From Nanobdellota archaeon (GTDB lineage Archaea; Aenigmatarchaeota; Aenigmatarchaeia; QMZP01): a stretch of 24,227 nt of DNA. Under the pieces are notes generated by a model. It saw only the letters and a program-made list of their open reading frames with translations. It made no database searches and was not told the DNA's origin. The first letter of the stretch is position 1. The number at the start of each line of letters is the position of its first letter. The stretch is taken from positions 1-24,227 of the forward strand of contig JAHIRU010000041.1 in NCBI GenBank assembly GCA_018818465.1. The letters run 5' to 3'. A program made the position numbers and the translations under genes. Of this stretch, positions 1-5,608 are shown piece by piece.

Positions 1-709
1 AGTTAGGCAGGCCAAAAAGGAAGGAATGTCAGCTGTGATTGTTTCATCTGCGCGCTATGAAGAAGGTCTGGAAGCGCTGAAGCTTGCAAAGAAGCATCCT
101 GGTTTTATTTTTGTCACGCTCGGTCATCATCCAACAGAAGGCGATCACAAAGGCAAAGGATATAACGATGTTATACAATTGATCCGCGATAATATAGACA
201 GCATCTGTGGGATTGGTGAAGTTGGTTTGGATTTTCACCACGAGCATGATGCTGAAAAACATAAAAAACAAAAAAAGGTTTTCCAGAAATTCATCAACCT
301 CGCGAAAGAACTGAAAAAGCCTCTTGTCATTCATTCATGGGATGCTGAGAAAGAGTGTTATGAAACGGTTAAAGGTAGCGGTCTTACGTGCGTTTTTCAT
401 TGTTATTCCGGTTCAAAGGATCTTGCAGAAGAAATCATTAAACAAAAGAATTTTTACATATCGATTTCTACTGGGATAATGTTTTCAAAACAGCTTCGTA
501 AGGTAGCGAAGTTGGTGCCAATGAATAGAATTCTTCTGGAGACAGACGCACCTTTCCTAGATCCAGACAGGGAAAGAAAGCGCAATGTCCCATGGAACAT
601 TAAACTCTCTGCAGAGAAGATTGCAAAAGAGAGAAAGTGTTCTTCAGAAGAAATTTTGAAAACAACTGAAAAAAACGCTATTAGGGTTTTTGGATTAGGA
701 TTGAAATAA
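1..709 (+). CDS. TatD-family metal-dependent hydrolase, 5' end cut by window edge
   Basis: The frame is open from base 2 of the window, so the start lies to the left and the first ATG visible (position 26) is internal. TatD proteins are TIM-barrel, divalent-metal nucleases/phosphoesterases of the amidohydrolase superfamily; members act as 3'-5' exonucleases on DNA or RNA. Family marks are visible in order: LGHHPTEG, the GEVGLDF segment carrying a metal-ligand Glu, VIHSW, FHCYSG (metal His), and near the C-terminus LLETDAPFL, whose Asp is the conserved active-site acid. The metal-binding HxH of the N-terminal strand is outside the window. The gene ends in TAA and the next gene, on the opposite strand, ends at the very next base. 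The exact substrate cannot be read from the sequence. Confidence 0.93.
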   Translation, partial: VRQAKKEGMSAVIVSSARYEEGLEALKLAKKHPGFIFVTLGHHPTEGDHKGKGYNDVIQLIRDNIDSICGIGEVGLDFHHEHDAEKHKKQKKVFQKFINLAKELKKPLVIHSWDAEKECYETVKGSGLTCVFHCYSGSKDLAEEIIKQKNFYISISTGIMFSKQLRKVAKLVPMNRILLETDAPFLDPDRERKRNVPWNIKLSAEKIAKERKCSSEEILKTTEKNAIRVFGLGLK

Positions 710-1606
710 CTATATATGTAATTTTTTAATCCAGTTTAGAATCATGTTCGCCAATTCGTTTTCTTTGTTTTCGTAGTTATGATTTGCTCCTTTCAATATT
801 TTAGAAGTAAAATTGGGACAATTAACTGCTTTCTTTTCAATTAGTTCCAGATCTTTTTTCAATGATCTTATAGCAATGTCATCATTCTCTCCTGAGAATG
901 CGAGAATAGGAACATCTAATTTTGCAAGTTGTGGAAAAGATGCTGGGTTCCTTAGCAAAGGTAAATTATCAGCAGAGCAATTATCTTCAGATATGTCCAA
1001 GAACGTCTGGGAGCTTATCCAGTACCATTCCCATAAAGAATCTAGAATTTTTCTTGGCTCGTTGTTTGCTACATTTTTTTTCGCCTCTTGCAACATCTCT
1101 TTATGATTTGGCTGGTATTTATCTATTTTAGTTAAACCAACCATATCCGGAGGTGAAGCCAAGATAATCGCAACAATTCCTTCAGGGTTCTTCTTTGAAT
1201 AATAATTTATGACTTTGTTGCAACCTAAACTATGCCCCATCAGAATTATTTTTTTGTAGCCAATCCTTTTTGCTGTGTTAACCCACAAATCAATATCATA
1301 AACACTTTCTTCAAATCTCTCGTAAACCACGCCAATTCTTTTAGTTTTGTTCCCGCTATCATCAGATTTTTTACGAGTTTTGATATCATTGATATGGTTA
1401 TATCCCCTGTTATGACCGAATATGAACCCAAACTCATTCTTAGATAAATTTTGACCTAAAACCTCTGCAAAATAATTCTCAATAATATTTCCTGACATTC
1501 CATGAATACAAACAATACAAACATCCTTTTTCTTGCTTTCCCAATGAACTCCCTGTAAATTTAATCCATCTTTTGTCCATTCATGCAAGAAGTTGATATT
1601 CGACAT
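710..1606 (-). CDS. alpha/beta hydrolase family protein
   Basis: 298 residues with the alpha/beta-hydrolase fold signatures: a CIHGMSG oxyanion-hole segment near residues 33-39, the nucleophile elbow GHSLG near residue 124, an acid candidate in FSGENDD near residue 240, and the catalytic His in GANHNY near residue 274. The fold covers esterases, lipases and related enzymes; the overall shape resembles uncharacterised DUF1749-type hydrolases. There is no signal peptide, so it should be cytoplasmic. The upstream sequence has an AT-rich TATA-like stretch (about 1635-1645) close to the ATG, consistent with a short or absent leader. It is tail-to-tail with the TatD gene with no base between the stop codons. 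Substrate unknown. Confidence 0.88.
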   Translation of the reverse strand: MSNINFLHEWTKDGLNLQGVHWESKKKDVCIVCIHGMSGNIIENYFAEVLGQNLSKNEFGFIFGHNRGYNHINDIKTRKKSDDSGNKTKRIGVVYERFEESVYDIDLWVNTAKRIGYKKIILMGHSLGCNKVINYYSKKNPEGIVAIILASPPDMVGLTKIDKYQPNHKEMLQEAKKNVANNEPRKILDSLWEWYWISSQTFLDISEDNCSADNLPLLRNPASFPQLAKLDVPILAFSGENDDIAIRSLKKDLELIEKKAVNCPNFTSKILKGANHNYENKENELANMILNWIKKLHI

Positions 1607-1655
1607 ACTTTATATTGGGTTTTTGGGTTGAAATAAATAAAAGAGGGAAAATGCA

Positions 1656-1886
1656 TTAGTAATTAACTCGGATATCTTCAATACAATCTTCCCACCAATC
1701 GCATGATGCGTTTATCATGTCTCCCTTAAACTTATGAGTCCATGGACATTCGTCTCTCATATTATAGAAAAACATAAATTCTCTATAGATTTTATCAGCT
1801 AGATAACCTTTCCCATCTTCACTTAATCCATTCGTATTCTTATCAACAAACCTGTATACGTCTTCTCTTAATTCTTTTAAATTCAT
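1656..1886 (-). CDS. small acidic protein of unknown function (76 aa)
   Basis: I chose the ATG at 1886, which begins MNLKELREDVY, because a strong GGAGGTG ribosome-binding site lies just upstream; a longer frame starting at 1937 would run through the tRNA-Tyr gene and is not credible. The 76-residue product is rich in Trp, Asp and Glu, with WWEDCIED near the C-terminus and three Cys (in DECPW, ASCDWW and EDCIED). I do not recognise the family. The gene lies 24 bases downstream of tRNA-Tyr on the same strand, so it may be expressed from the same transcript. No membrane segment or signal peptide is visible. Confidence 0.6.
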   Translation of the reverse strand: MNLKELREDVYRFVDKNTNGLSEDGKGYLADKIYREFMFFYNMRDECPWTHKFKGDMINASCDWWEDCIEDIRVNY

Positions 1887-1910
1887 TTCCCCACCTCCTG
1901 TTTTGGAGAG

Positions 1911-1981
1911 TCCCCCCAGTCGGATTTGAACCAACACCTATCGGTCTACAGCCGATTGTTCTACCGTTAAACTATAGAGGG
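1911..1981 (-). tRNA. tRNA-Tyr (anticodon GTA), no intron
   Basis: Read on the minus strand, a full 71-nt cloverleaf is present: acceptor CCCTCTA paired with TGGGGGG (two G-U pairs), a D arm with loop AACGGTA, anticodon stem ATCGG/CCGAT around loop CTGTAGA (anticodon GTA), a four-base variable loop AGGT, and T arm GTTGG-TTCAAAT-CCGAC. Discriminator base is A and CCA is not encoded. C1-G72 is the archaeal tRNA-Tyr identity pair. Base 37 is G, the target of Trm5, which is encoded in this window. Unlike the initiator tRNA 2.3 kb away, it has no intron. Confidence 0.95.
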
Positions 1982-2013
1982 ATAGAAAATTTTGACTAAG
2001 AAAAACCAATGAC

Positions 2014-2086
2014 GGTCTGGATCTAGAATCCATAGCTATGAATAGAACAAAACAATTCTATAGCCTGGAAATAATCCAGACCTACA
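2014..2086 (+). ncRNA. candidate structured RNA, possibly H/ACA-type guide
   Basis: A perfect 9-bp stem, GGTCTGGAT (2014-2022) with ATCCAGACC (2074-2082), encloses an internal loop (CTAGAAT against AAATA) and an interrupted upper hairpin (CCA/TGG, GCTA/TAGC, TAGAA/TTCTA, loop 2048-2055). On the plus strand the trinucleotide ACA follows one base after the stem, 15 nt from the upper stem, which matches the geometry of single-hairpin archaeal H/ACA guide RNAs. Against this, no convincing kink-turn with tandem G-A pairs is seen in the upper stem, and no rRNA target was identified. The minus strand would form the same stem as part of the tRNA-Tyr leader, so the strand is uncertain. Confidence 0.33.
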
Positions 2087-2107
2087 TATAGTAGTAATAG
2101 AAGTTAG

Positions 2108-2161
2108 AAACAGAACTATCAAAATCTCTTAATTCGCAAATAACTGAGTTTAGTTCTGTTT
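2108..2161. repeat. 11-bp perfect inverted repeat
   Basis: AAACAGAACTA (2108-2118) is the exact reverse complement of TAGTTCTGTTT (2151-2161), with a 32-nt spacer that can itself form a short CTCTTA / TAACTGAG hairpin. On the minus strand it would start about at the transcription start predicted from the symmetric TATA element at 2186-2196; on the plus strand an ACA follows four bases after the stem. It sits beside the hairpin at 2014-2082 in a stretch without genes. Confidence 0.55.
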
Positions 2162-2185
2162 TCATACAGTATTTTTGGACTTATT

Positions 2186-2196
2186 GATATTTAAAC
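2186..2196. promoter_or_regulatory. symmetric TATA element, possible bidirectional promoter
   Basis: The stretch around ATATTTAAACG contains the self-complementary core TTTAAA. On the plus strand it would start transcription near 2215-2217, about 35 bases before the rqcH ATG. On the minus strand it would start near 2163, at the outer end of the inverted repeat that precedes tRNA-Tyr, and no better TATA element is seen immediately upstream of the tRNA. Position-based inference only. Confidence 0.4.
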
Positions 2197-2250
2197 GTTT
2201 GAAAATCTGATTTACAGAAGTAATATAATCTTTCTTACCTAATTCTAAAC

Positions 2251-4254
2251 ATGGCTACAAAAGAACAGATGTCTGCGCTGGACTTTAGATTCCTTACGCG
2301 AGAGTTTCAGCGGACGATTATAGGCGGAGTATTCAGGAAGATTTTTCAGTATGATAGATCTAAGAAGCAGTTTCTGTTTGGCATATGGGTTCCTCAGAGA
2401 GGCGAGTATCTGTTGTATAGCGACAAAAGCAAGATGTTCCTAACTCATCAGAAGAGTTCCATTCCTGTGGAACCGCCTAGTTTCTGCATGTTCCTGCGCA
2501 AGCATCTGATGGGCAAGAGAATTAAAGACGTGAAACAACATGATTTTGAACGCATTGTTGAAATACATACAGATGAAAATATTATAATATTTGAACTGTT
2601 TTCGCATGGCAATATTATTCTATGTGATGCGTCTTTGAATATAATAATGCCTCTTGAAATGCAGAGGTGGAAGGATAGGGAAATAAGGCCAAAAGTGCCT
2701 TACAAATATCCGCCAAGAATAATGAATGTATTTTCAATGAGTTTTGATGATTTTAAGAACGTTGCAATAGCAACAGAAAAGCCGATTATTTCAGTACTCG
2801 CTACTAGTTTTGGTTTGGGTCCTGTGTATGCAAAGGAGATTTGCTACAGAACAGATATTGATGAAAAACGTGAGGGCTCCAAATTAAATCTTAACGATTT
2901 GCTCAAACTTTACAAGCTGATAAATGATCTGGACAAAATGAAAGGAGCAACATCCCACGGCTTGACAGTTTCGCCATTTGAGCTTAAAACAGACGAAGAA
3001 GGTCTTCTGAAGAGTTTTGGAAGCTTCTCTGAAGCTCTGGATGATTTCTATTCAGATGAAATCATAGAAACAGAAAAAAAAGAGATAGAAAAGAAAATAG
3101 AAGAAGAGAAACAAAAGGTTGAGCGTATTGTTGAACAGCAGGAAGTTGCTGAAGAAAAATTCGAAAAGATACAGGAAGAATCCAGAGGAACTGCTGACTT
3201 GATTTATAATTATTATGGAACAGTTGACGGTGTTCTAAACGGCATAAGACAGGCGCATGAAAACGGTGTTACCTGGGCTGAAATAAAACAGCGCGTGAAG
3301 AGTGAAAACACGCCTGAAGCAGAAGCTATAGTTGAAATAAGAGAGCATGACGGTACTGTTGTAGTTGAATTAGGAGGACATGAGGTAGAGCTGGACTTCA
3401 GAAAAAGTGTCGAAGAAAATGCAGCAGACTACTACGAAGACGCTAAATGGGCAAAGAAAAAATCAGACAGAATGGAAGAGCATAAAGAAAGGACTGCTGA
3501 ACAGTTGAAAGAGGTAGAAAAGAAAGAAGAGGAAGCCAAATACTTTACCGACATAGGTTCTGAAGAAGAAACAGAAGAAAAGAAGGAAAAAAAGCAAAAA
3601 AAGAAATGGTATGAAGCATACAAATGGTTTATATCGACTCAGGGTTTCATTGTTATTGCAGGTCGCAATGCTACTCAAAACGAGAACATAGTTAAGAAGC
3701 GTGCAGAAGATAATGATTTAGTTTTTCACGCAGACATAGTTGGAGCAGCTTTCACTGTTATCAAGGCTGATGGCAACCAGATACCGGTTGAAACAGTTAA
3801 AGAAGCGGCTGAATTCGCTGCTGCTCATTCTAAGGCCTGGGCAAGGGGTCTAGGAACAATAGATGTGTTCTATGTGCCGCGTACACAGGTTAGCAAAAGC
3901 CCCCCATCAGGTACATATTTACCCAAGGGATCTTTCATGATTGATGGTGAGAGGGAATGGTTCAGAGATATTGAGGTAAAACTTGCTATAGGAATACAGA
4001 TAGACAGAGAAGAAAACATCTACAAAGTTATCTCAGGACCAGTTATATCTGTAAGAAAAAACAGTAATTATTTTGTTACAATCCGTCCTGGTTTCAAAAA
4101 AGCTCTAGATCTTGCAAGAACAATTAGAAACAAGCTTCTGATTAAATGCAAACCAGAAGACAGGGTTCATATAGAAACTATTCCTTTAGAAGAGTTTGAA
4201 AAAATGATCCCTGGCGGAATGGGCGATGTTGTGGAATCTGCGCAGGATTTCTAA
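2251..4254 (+). CDS. rqcH: Rqc2/NEMF-family ribosome quality control protein (archaeal RqcH)
   Basis: 667 residues, the usual length of archaeal members. Rqc2/NEMF/RqcH proteins bind the large ribosomal subunit carrying a stalled peptidyl-tRNA and recruit tRNA; bacterial and eukaryotic relatives add C-terminal tails to the nascent chain. Domains in order: NFACT-N (about 1-220) with the conserved Asp-Arg pair D142-R143 in WKDREI followed by VPYKYPP; a long charged coiled coil (about 275-320) and a second (about 395-455) ending in a Lys/Glu-rich run; NFACT-R/DUF814 (about 460-575) with IAGRNATQNE and FHADIVGAAFTVIK; and a basic C-terminal domain with the SVRKNSNYFVTIRPG segment. There is no ribosome-binding site near the ATG, so the start rests on homology to the MSALDFRFLTREF N-terminus. 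It is followed by the initiator tRNA gene, a fitting translation-related neighbourhood. Confidence 0.95.
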   Translation: MATKEQMSALDFRFLTREFQRTIIGGVFRKIFQYDRSKKQFLFGIWVPQRGEYLLYSDKSKMFLTHQKSSIPVEPPSFCMFLRKHLMGKRIKDVKQHDFERIVEIHTDENIIIFELFSHGNIILCDASLNIIMPLEMQRWKDREIRPKVPYKYPPRIMNVFSMSFDDFKNVAIATEKPIISVLATSFGLGPVYAKEICYRTDIDEKREGSKLNLNDLLKLYKLINDLDKMKGATSHGLTVSPFELKTDEEGLLKSFGSFSEALDDFYSDEIIETEKKEIEKKIEEEKQKVERIVEQQEVAEEKFEKIQEESRGTADLIYNYYGTVDGVLNGIRQAHENGVTWAEIKQRVKSENTPEAEAIVEIREHDGTVVVELGGHEVELDFRKSVEENAADYYEDAKWAKKKSDRMEEHKERTAEQLKEVEKKEEEAKYFTDIGSEEETEEKKEKKQKKKWYEAYKWFISTQGFIVIAGRNATQNENIVKKRAEDNDLVFHADIVGAAFTVIKADGNQIPVETVKEAAEFAAAHSKAWARGLGTIDVFYVPRTQVSKSPPSGTYLPKGSFMIDGEREWFRDIEVKLAIGIQIDREENIYKVISGPVISVRKNSNYFVTIRPGFKKALDLARTIRNKLLIKCKPEDRVHIETIPLEEFEKMIPGGMGDVVESAQDF

Positions 4255-4263
4255 TAAAATTCA

Positions 4264-4273
4264 TTTATATATT
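4264..4273 (+). promoter_or_regulatory. TATA box of the initiator tRNA gene
   Basis: TTTATATATT is centred about 28 bases before the first base of the tRNA (4296), the normal archaeal TATA-to-start distance with a leader of only one or a few bases. It starts just after the rqcH stop codon. Confidence 0.65.
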
Positions 4274-4309
4274 CAGTTTTCAATAACTTTTACATAGCGG
4301 GATGGAGCA

Positions 4310-4341
4310 AAACTGTATGTGATTTACAAACAGTTCTCTAA
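4310..4341 (+). other. tRNA intron 1, D loop (14/15), 32 nt
   Basis: Inner hairpin AACTGT (4311-4316) with ACAGTT (4330-4335), extended by TGT/ACA across an A-A mismatch. Central helix GGAG (4304-4307) with CTCT (4336-4339), one G-U pair. Bulges CAA (4308-4310) and AAG (4340-4342), cut after the second base of each. No outer helix forms, so this is a relaxed motif. The central helix uses bases of the 5' D-stem strand. Confidence 0.8.
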
Positions 4342-4358
4342 GTCTGGAGTGCTCGTTG

Positions 4359-4388
4359 TGGCCTTTTAGAAAAAAAGAGGCCGCGAAA
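4359..4388 (+). other. tRNA intron 2, anticodon stem (29/30), 30 nt
   Basis: Inner hairpin starts GGCCTT (4360-4365) and closes with GAGGCC (4377-4382). Central helix TCGT (4353-4356) with GCGA (4383-4386), one G-U pair. Bulges TGT (4357-4359) and AAG (4387-4389). Cutting gives ...TTG + GGCTCATA, restoring the TTGGG strand of the anticodon stem. A short 2-bp outer helix (GC/GC) is possible. Confidence 0.85.
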
Positions 4389-4396
4389 GGCTCATA

Positions 4397-4425
4397 TGAG
4401 TGTTCATATGTTTTAGCTCTGGGCG
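4397..4425 (+). other. tRNA intron 3, canonical anticodon-loop site (37/38), 29 nt
   Basis: Central helix CTCA (4391-4394, tRNA positions 32-35) with TGGG (4420-4423), one G-U pair; bulges TAT (4395-4397) and CGA (4424-4426); inner helix GAG (4398-4400) with CTC (4417-4419); outer helix is the anticodon stem itself. This is the standard archaeal intron position. Confidence 0.9.
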
Positions 4426-4431
4426 ACCCAA

Positions 4432-4448
4432 ACCAGAAATGGGGGTAA
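4432..4448 (+). other. tRNA intron 4, stem/variable-loop junction (43/44), 17 nt
   Basis: Inner hairpin CCA-GAAA-TGG (4433-4442) is capped by a GNRA tetraloop. Central helix ACCC (4426-4429) with GGGT (4443-4446). Bulges AAA (4430-4432) and AAA (4447-4449). Cutting gives CCCAA + AGGTC. The central helix uses C39-C41, which are also needed for the anticodon stem. Confidence 0.85.
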
Positions 4449-4464
4449 AGGTCGGAGGTTCAAA

Positions 4465-4484
4465 TGTCTCATTGAGACTGAAAA
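4465..4484 (+). other. tRNA intron 5, T loop (59/60), 20 nt
   Basis: A perfect strict motif: outer helix is the T stem GGAGG/CCTCC; central helix TTCA (4459-4462) with TGAA (4479-4482); bulges AAT (4463-4465) and AAT (4483-4485); inner helix GTCTC (4466-4470) with GAGAC (4474-4478), loop ATT. Removal leaves TTCAAAT, a standard T loop. Confidence 0.92.
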
Positions 4485-4516
4485 TCCTCCTCCCGCTATT
4501 ATAATTTTGTGATATC

Positions 4517-4726
4517 ATGGAACAAATACAGCTCCTGATTATTATCATAGGAATTGTAATTATTTTAATCAGTGTTCTATGGAATATCATACCTTTCGGA
4601 CGAATGCCAGGTGACATTGCTATCGATAGAGGTAATTTCAAATTCTATTTTCCAGTTGTAACATCAATAATAATTAGCATTGTTTTAGCAGTCGTTCTGT
4701 GGATAATTATGCATTTTAGAGGTTGA
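4517..4726 (+). CDS. DUF2905 family small membrane protein
   Basis: 69 residues with two membrane segments (about 6-26 and 46-66) flanking the family signature GRMPGDIAIDRGNFKFYFPVVTS. DUF2905 proteins are short, widespread in bacteria and archaea, and have no assigned function. The ATG begins 19 bases after the tRNA end, so it may be read from the tRNA promoter or from an unrecognised one inside the tRNA gene. Its stop codon abuts the stop of trm5 on the other strand with no intervening base. Confidence 0.85.
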   Translation: MEQIQLLIIIIGIVIILISVLWNIIPFGRMPGDIAIDRGNFKFYFPVVTSIIISIVLAVVLWIIMHFRG

Positions 4727-5557
4727 TCACTTCCAAACCTTAGCATCAATACACACTTTGTACATTCTAGGTCCATACGGGAGTACTCTTTGTTTATTTA
4801 GAATCTTTATCTTTCTTTTTTCTTTCTTTGCGGCGTTTTTTAGAAGATTCACAGCCTCATCGAAAAGATTGTCTTCTGGTGCTCGATGGTAGAAATGAAT
4901 TATACCGCCTTTATCTTTCAGGCATTTAATTGCAATATCTAAGAATTCGTATGCGCTTTTTGGCAATGGCATTGCTACACGATCACATTCATCAAAATAA
5001 GGAGGGCACTCTTTCTTTACATCACCGAGAATAGGTGTTACAACAGCTCTAACTCTGTTTAGCTTCACATTCTCTTCAGCGTATTTATGACCATCTGGAT
5101 TCTTTTCAACAGCGTATATGTTGATGTCAGGATGCTGTTTTGCTATGGCTATGGCATAAGGGCAAACCCCTGAGAACATTATCATTATTTTTTCACCATC
5201 TTTTACTTGTGAACTAATGCGTTGCCTTTCTGTACTTTCACGTGGTGAGAAATAAACTTTCTTTACATCAATTTTGTATTTACATCCATGTTCAGTGTGA
5301 ATTGTTTCACTGTTATTACCTAAAATTAATTTCATTTCTTTTAATCTGAATTCACCAGAACGATCACTAGTTTTTTTGCAGACTGTTTTTATATTCGGAT
5401 GCATTGAAACAATAGCTTTGGCTATATCCTTTTCTTTCTTTTCGAGTTCGTCTGGAATTTCTATTATTGCAATATCGCCAACAATATCAAAACTTGTTCT
5501 AAGAAATTCCATTTCTTTTTTAGTTAGTTTTTCTGACAGCAAATCTTTGAGCTTCAT
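4727..5557 (-). CDS. trm5: tRNA (guanine-37-N1) methyltransferase Trm5 family
   Basis: 276 residues from the ATG at 5557. An in-frame TTG at 5581 would add eight residues but lies inside the probable TATA box, so I prefer the ATG, which is about leaderless. Trm5 transfers methyl from S-adenosylmethionine to N1 of G37 in tRNAs reading 5'-Y/C-rich codons and helps prevent frameshifting. Visible marks: the D1/D2-type N-terminal region (about 1-100), the FSPRESTERQRI segment (about 103-114), a SAM-binding FSGVCPYAI loop (128-136) corresponding to F-AGVGPF-I of the family, VEKNPDGH (150-157) and the MPLPKSAYEFL segment (about 196-206) in place of the usual NLP motif. Its substrate base G37 occurs in the tRNA-Tyr of this window; the initiator tRNA has A37. 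Confidence 0.88.
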   Translation of the reverse strand: MKLKDLLSEKLTKKEMEFLRTSFDIVGDIAIIEIPDELEKKEKDIAKAIVSMHPNIKTVCKKTSDRSGEFRLKEMKLILGNNSETIHTEHGCKYKIDVKKVYFSPRESTERQRISSQVKDGEKIMIMFSGVCPYAIAIAKQHPDINIYAVEKNPDGHKYAEENVKLNRVRAVVTPILGDVKKECPPYFDECDRVAMPLPKSAYEFLDIAIKCLKDKGGIIHFYHRAPEDNLFDEAVNLLKNAAKKEKRKIKILNKQRVLPYGPRMYKVCIDAKVWK

Positions 5558-5579
5558 AAGATTTATTAGTAATCGCGGC

Positions 5580-5592
5580 AATATATTAAAAA
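5580..5592. promoter_or_regulatory. shared divergent promoter of trm5 and the M42 aminopeptidase
   Basis: The only AT-rich element between the two divergent starts (AATATATTAAAAA) lies about 25 bases from the trm5 ATG on the minus strand and about 25 from the aminopeptidase ATG on the plus strand. One symmetric TATA element may serve both. The plus gene also has GGTGA (5600-5604) as ribosome-binding site. Confidence 0.5.
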
Positions 5593-5608
5593 CCTGTTTG
5601 GTGATTTT

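Larger units (their letters stand above)
4296..4498 (+). tRNA. initiator tRNA-Met (CAT) with five introns
   Basis: The 203-bp gene resolves into six exons (4296-4309, 4342-4358, 4389-4396, 4426-4431, 4449-4464, 4485-4498) totalling 75 nt. Joined, they give acceptor AGCGGGA/TCCCGCT with discriminator A, D stem GAGC/GCTC, anticodon stem TTGGG/CCCAA, loop CTCATAA, variable AGGTC and T arm GGAGG-TTCAAAT-CCTCC. A1-U72 and three G-C pairs at 29-31/39-41 are the archaeal initiator marks. Each intron is bounded by a bulge-helix-bulge or relaxed form with cuts after the second bulge base; the predicted cuts alone restore the cloverleaf, which is strong internal proof. Introns lie after positions 14, 29, 37, 43 and 59. 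Two exons are only 8 and 6 nt. Odd: base 21 is T rather than A. CCA is not encoded. No contiguous copy is seen in the window. Confidence 0.93.

Noticed and set aside
1887..1937. N-terminal extension of the small ORF (start at 1937)
   Set aside because: It would be translated through the 3' part of tRNA-Tyr; the ATG at 1886 has its own strong ribosome-binding site.
2014..2082. tRNA with acceptor stem GGTCTGG/CCAGACC
   Set aside because: No T arm, D arm or anticodon arm can be built on either strand, with or without intron removal.
3061..3630. Low-complexity Lys/Glu-rich DNA as a repeat element
   Set aside because: Explained by the charged coiled coils of RqcH; no repeat unit is present.
4366..4641. 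91-codon minus-strand reading frame over the tRNA
   Set aside because: It covers the initiator tRNA and the DUF2905 gene in antisense and has no recognisable protein features.
5558..5581. Earlier TTG start for trm5
   Set aside because: The TTG lies inside the probable TATA element; the ATG at 5557 fits a leaderless message.
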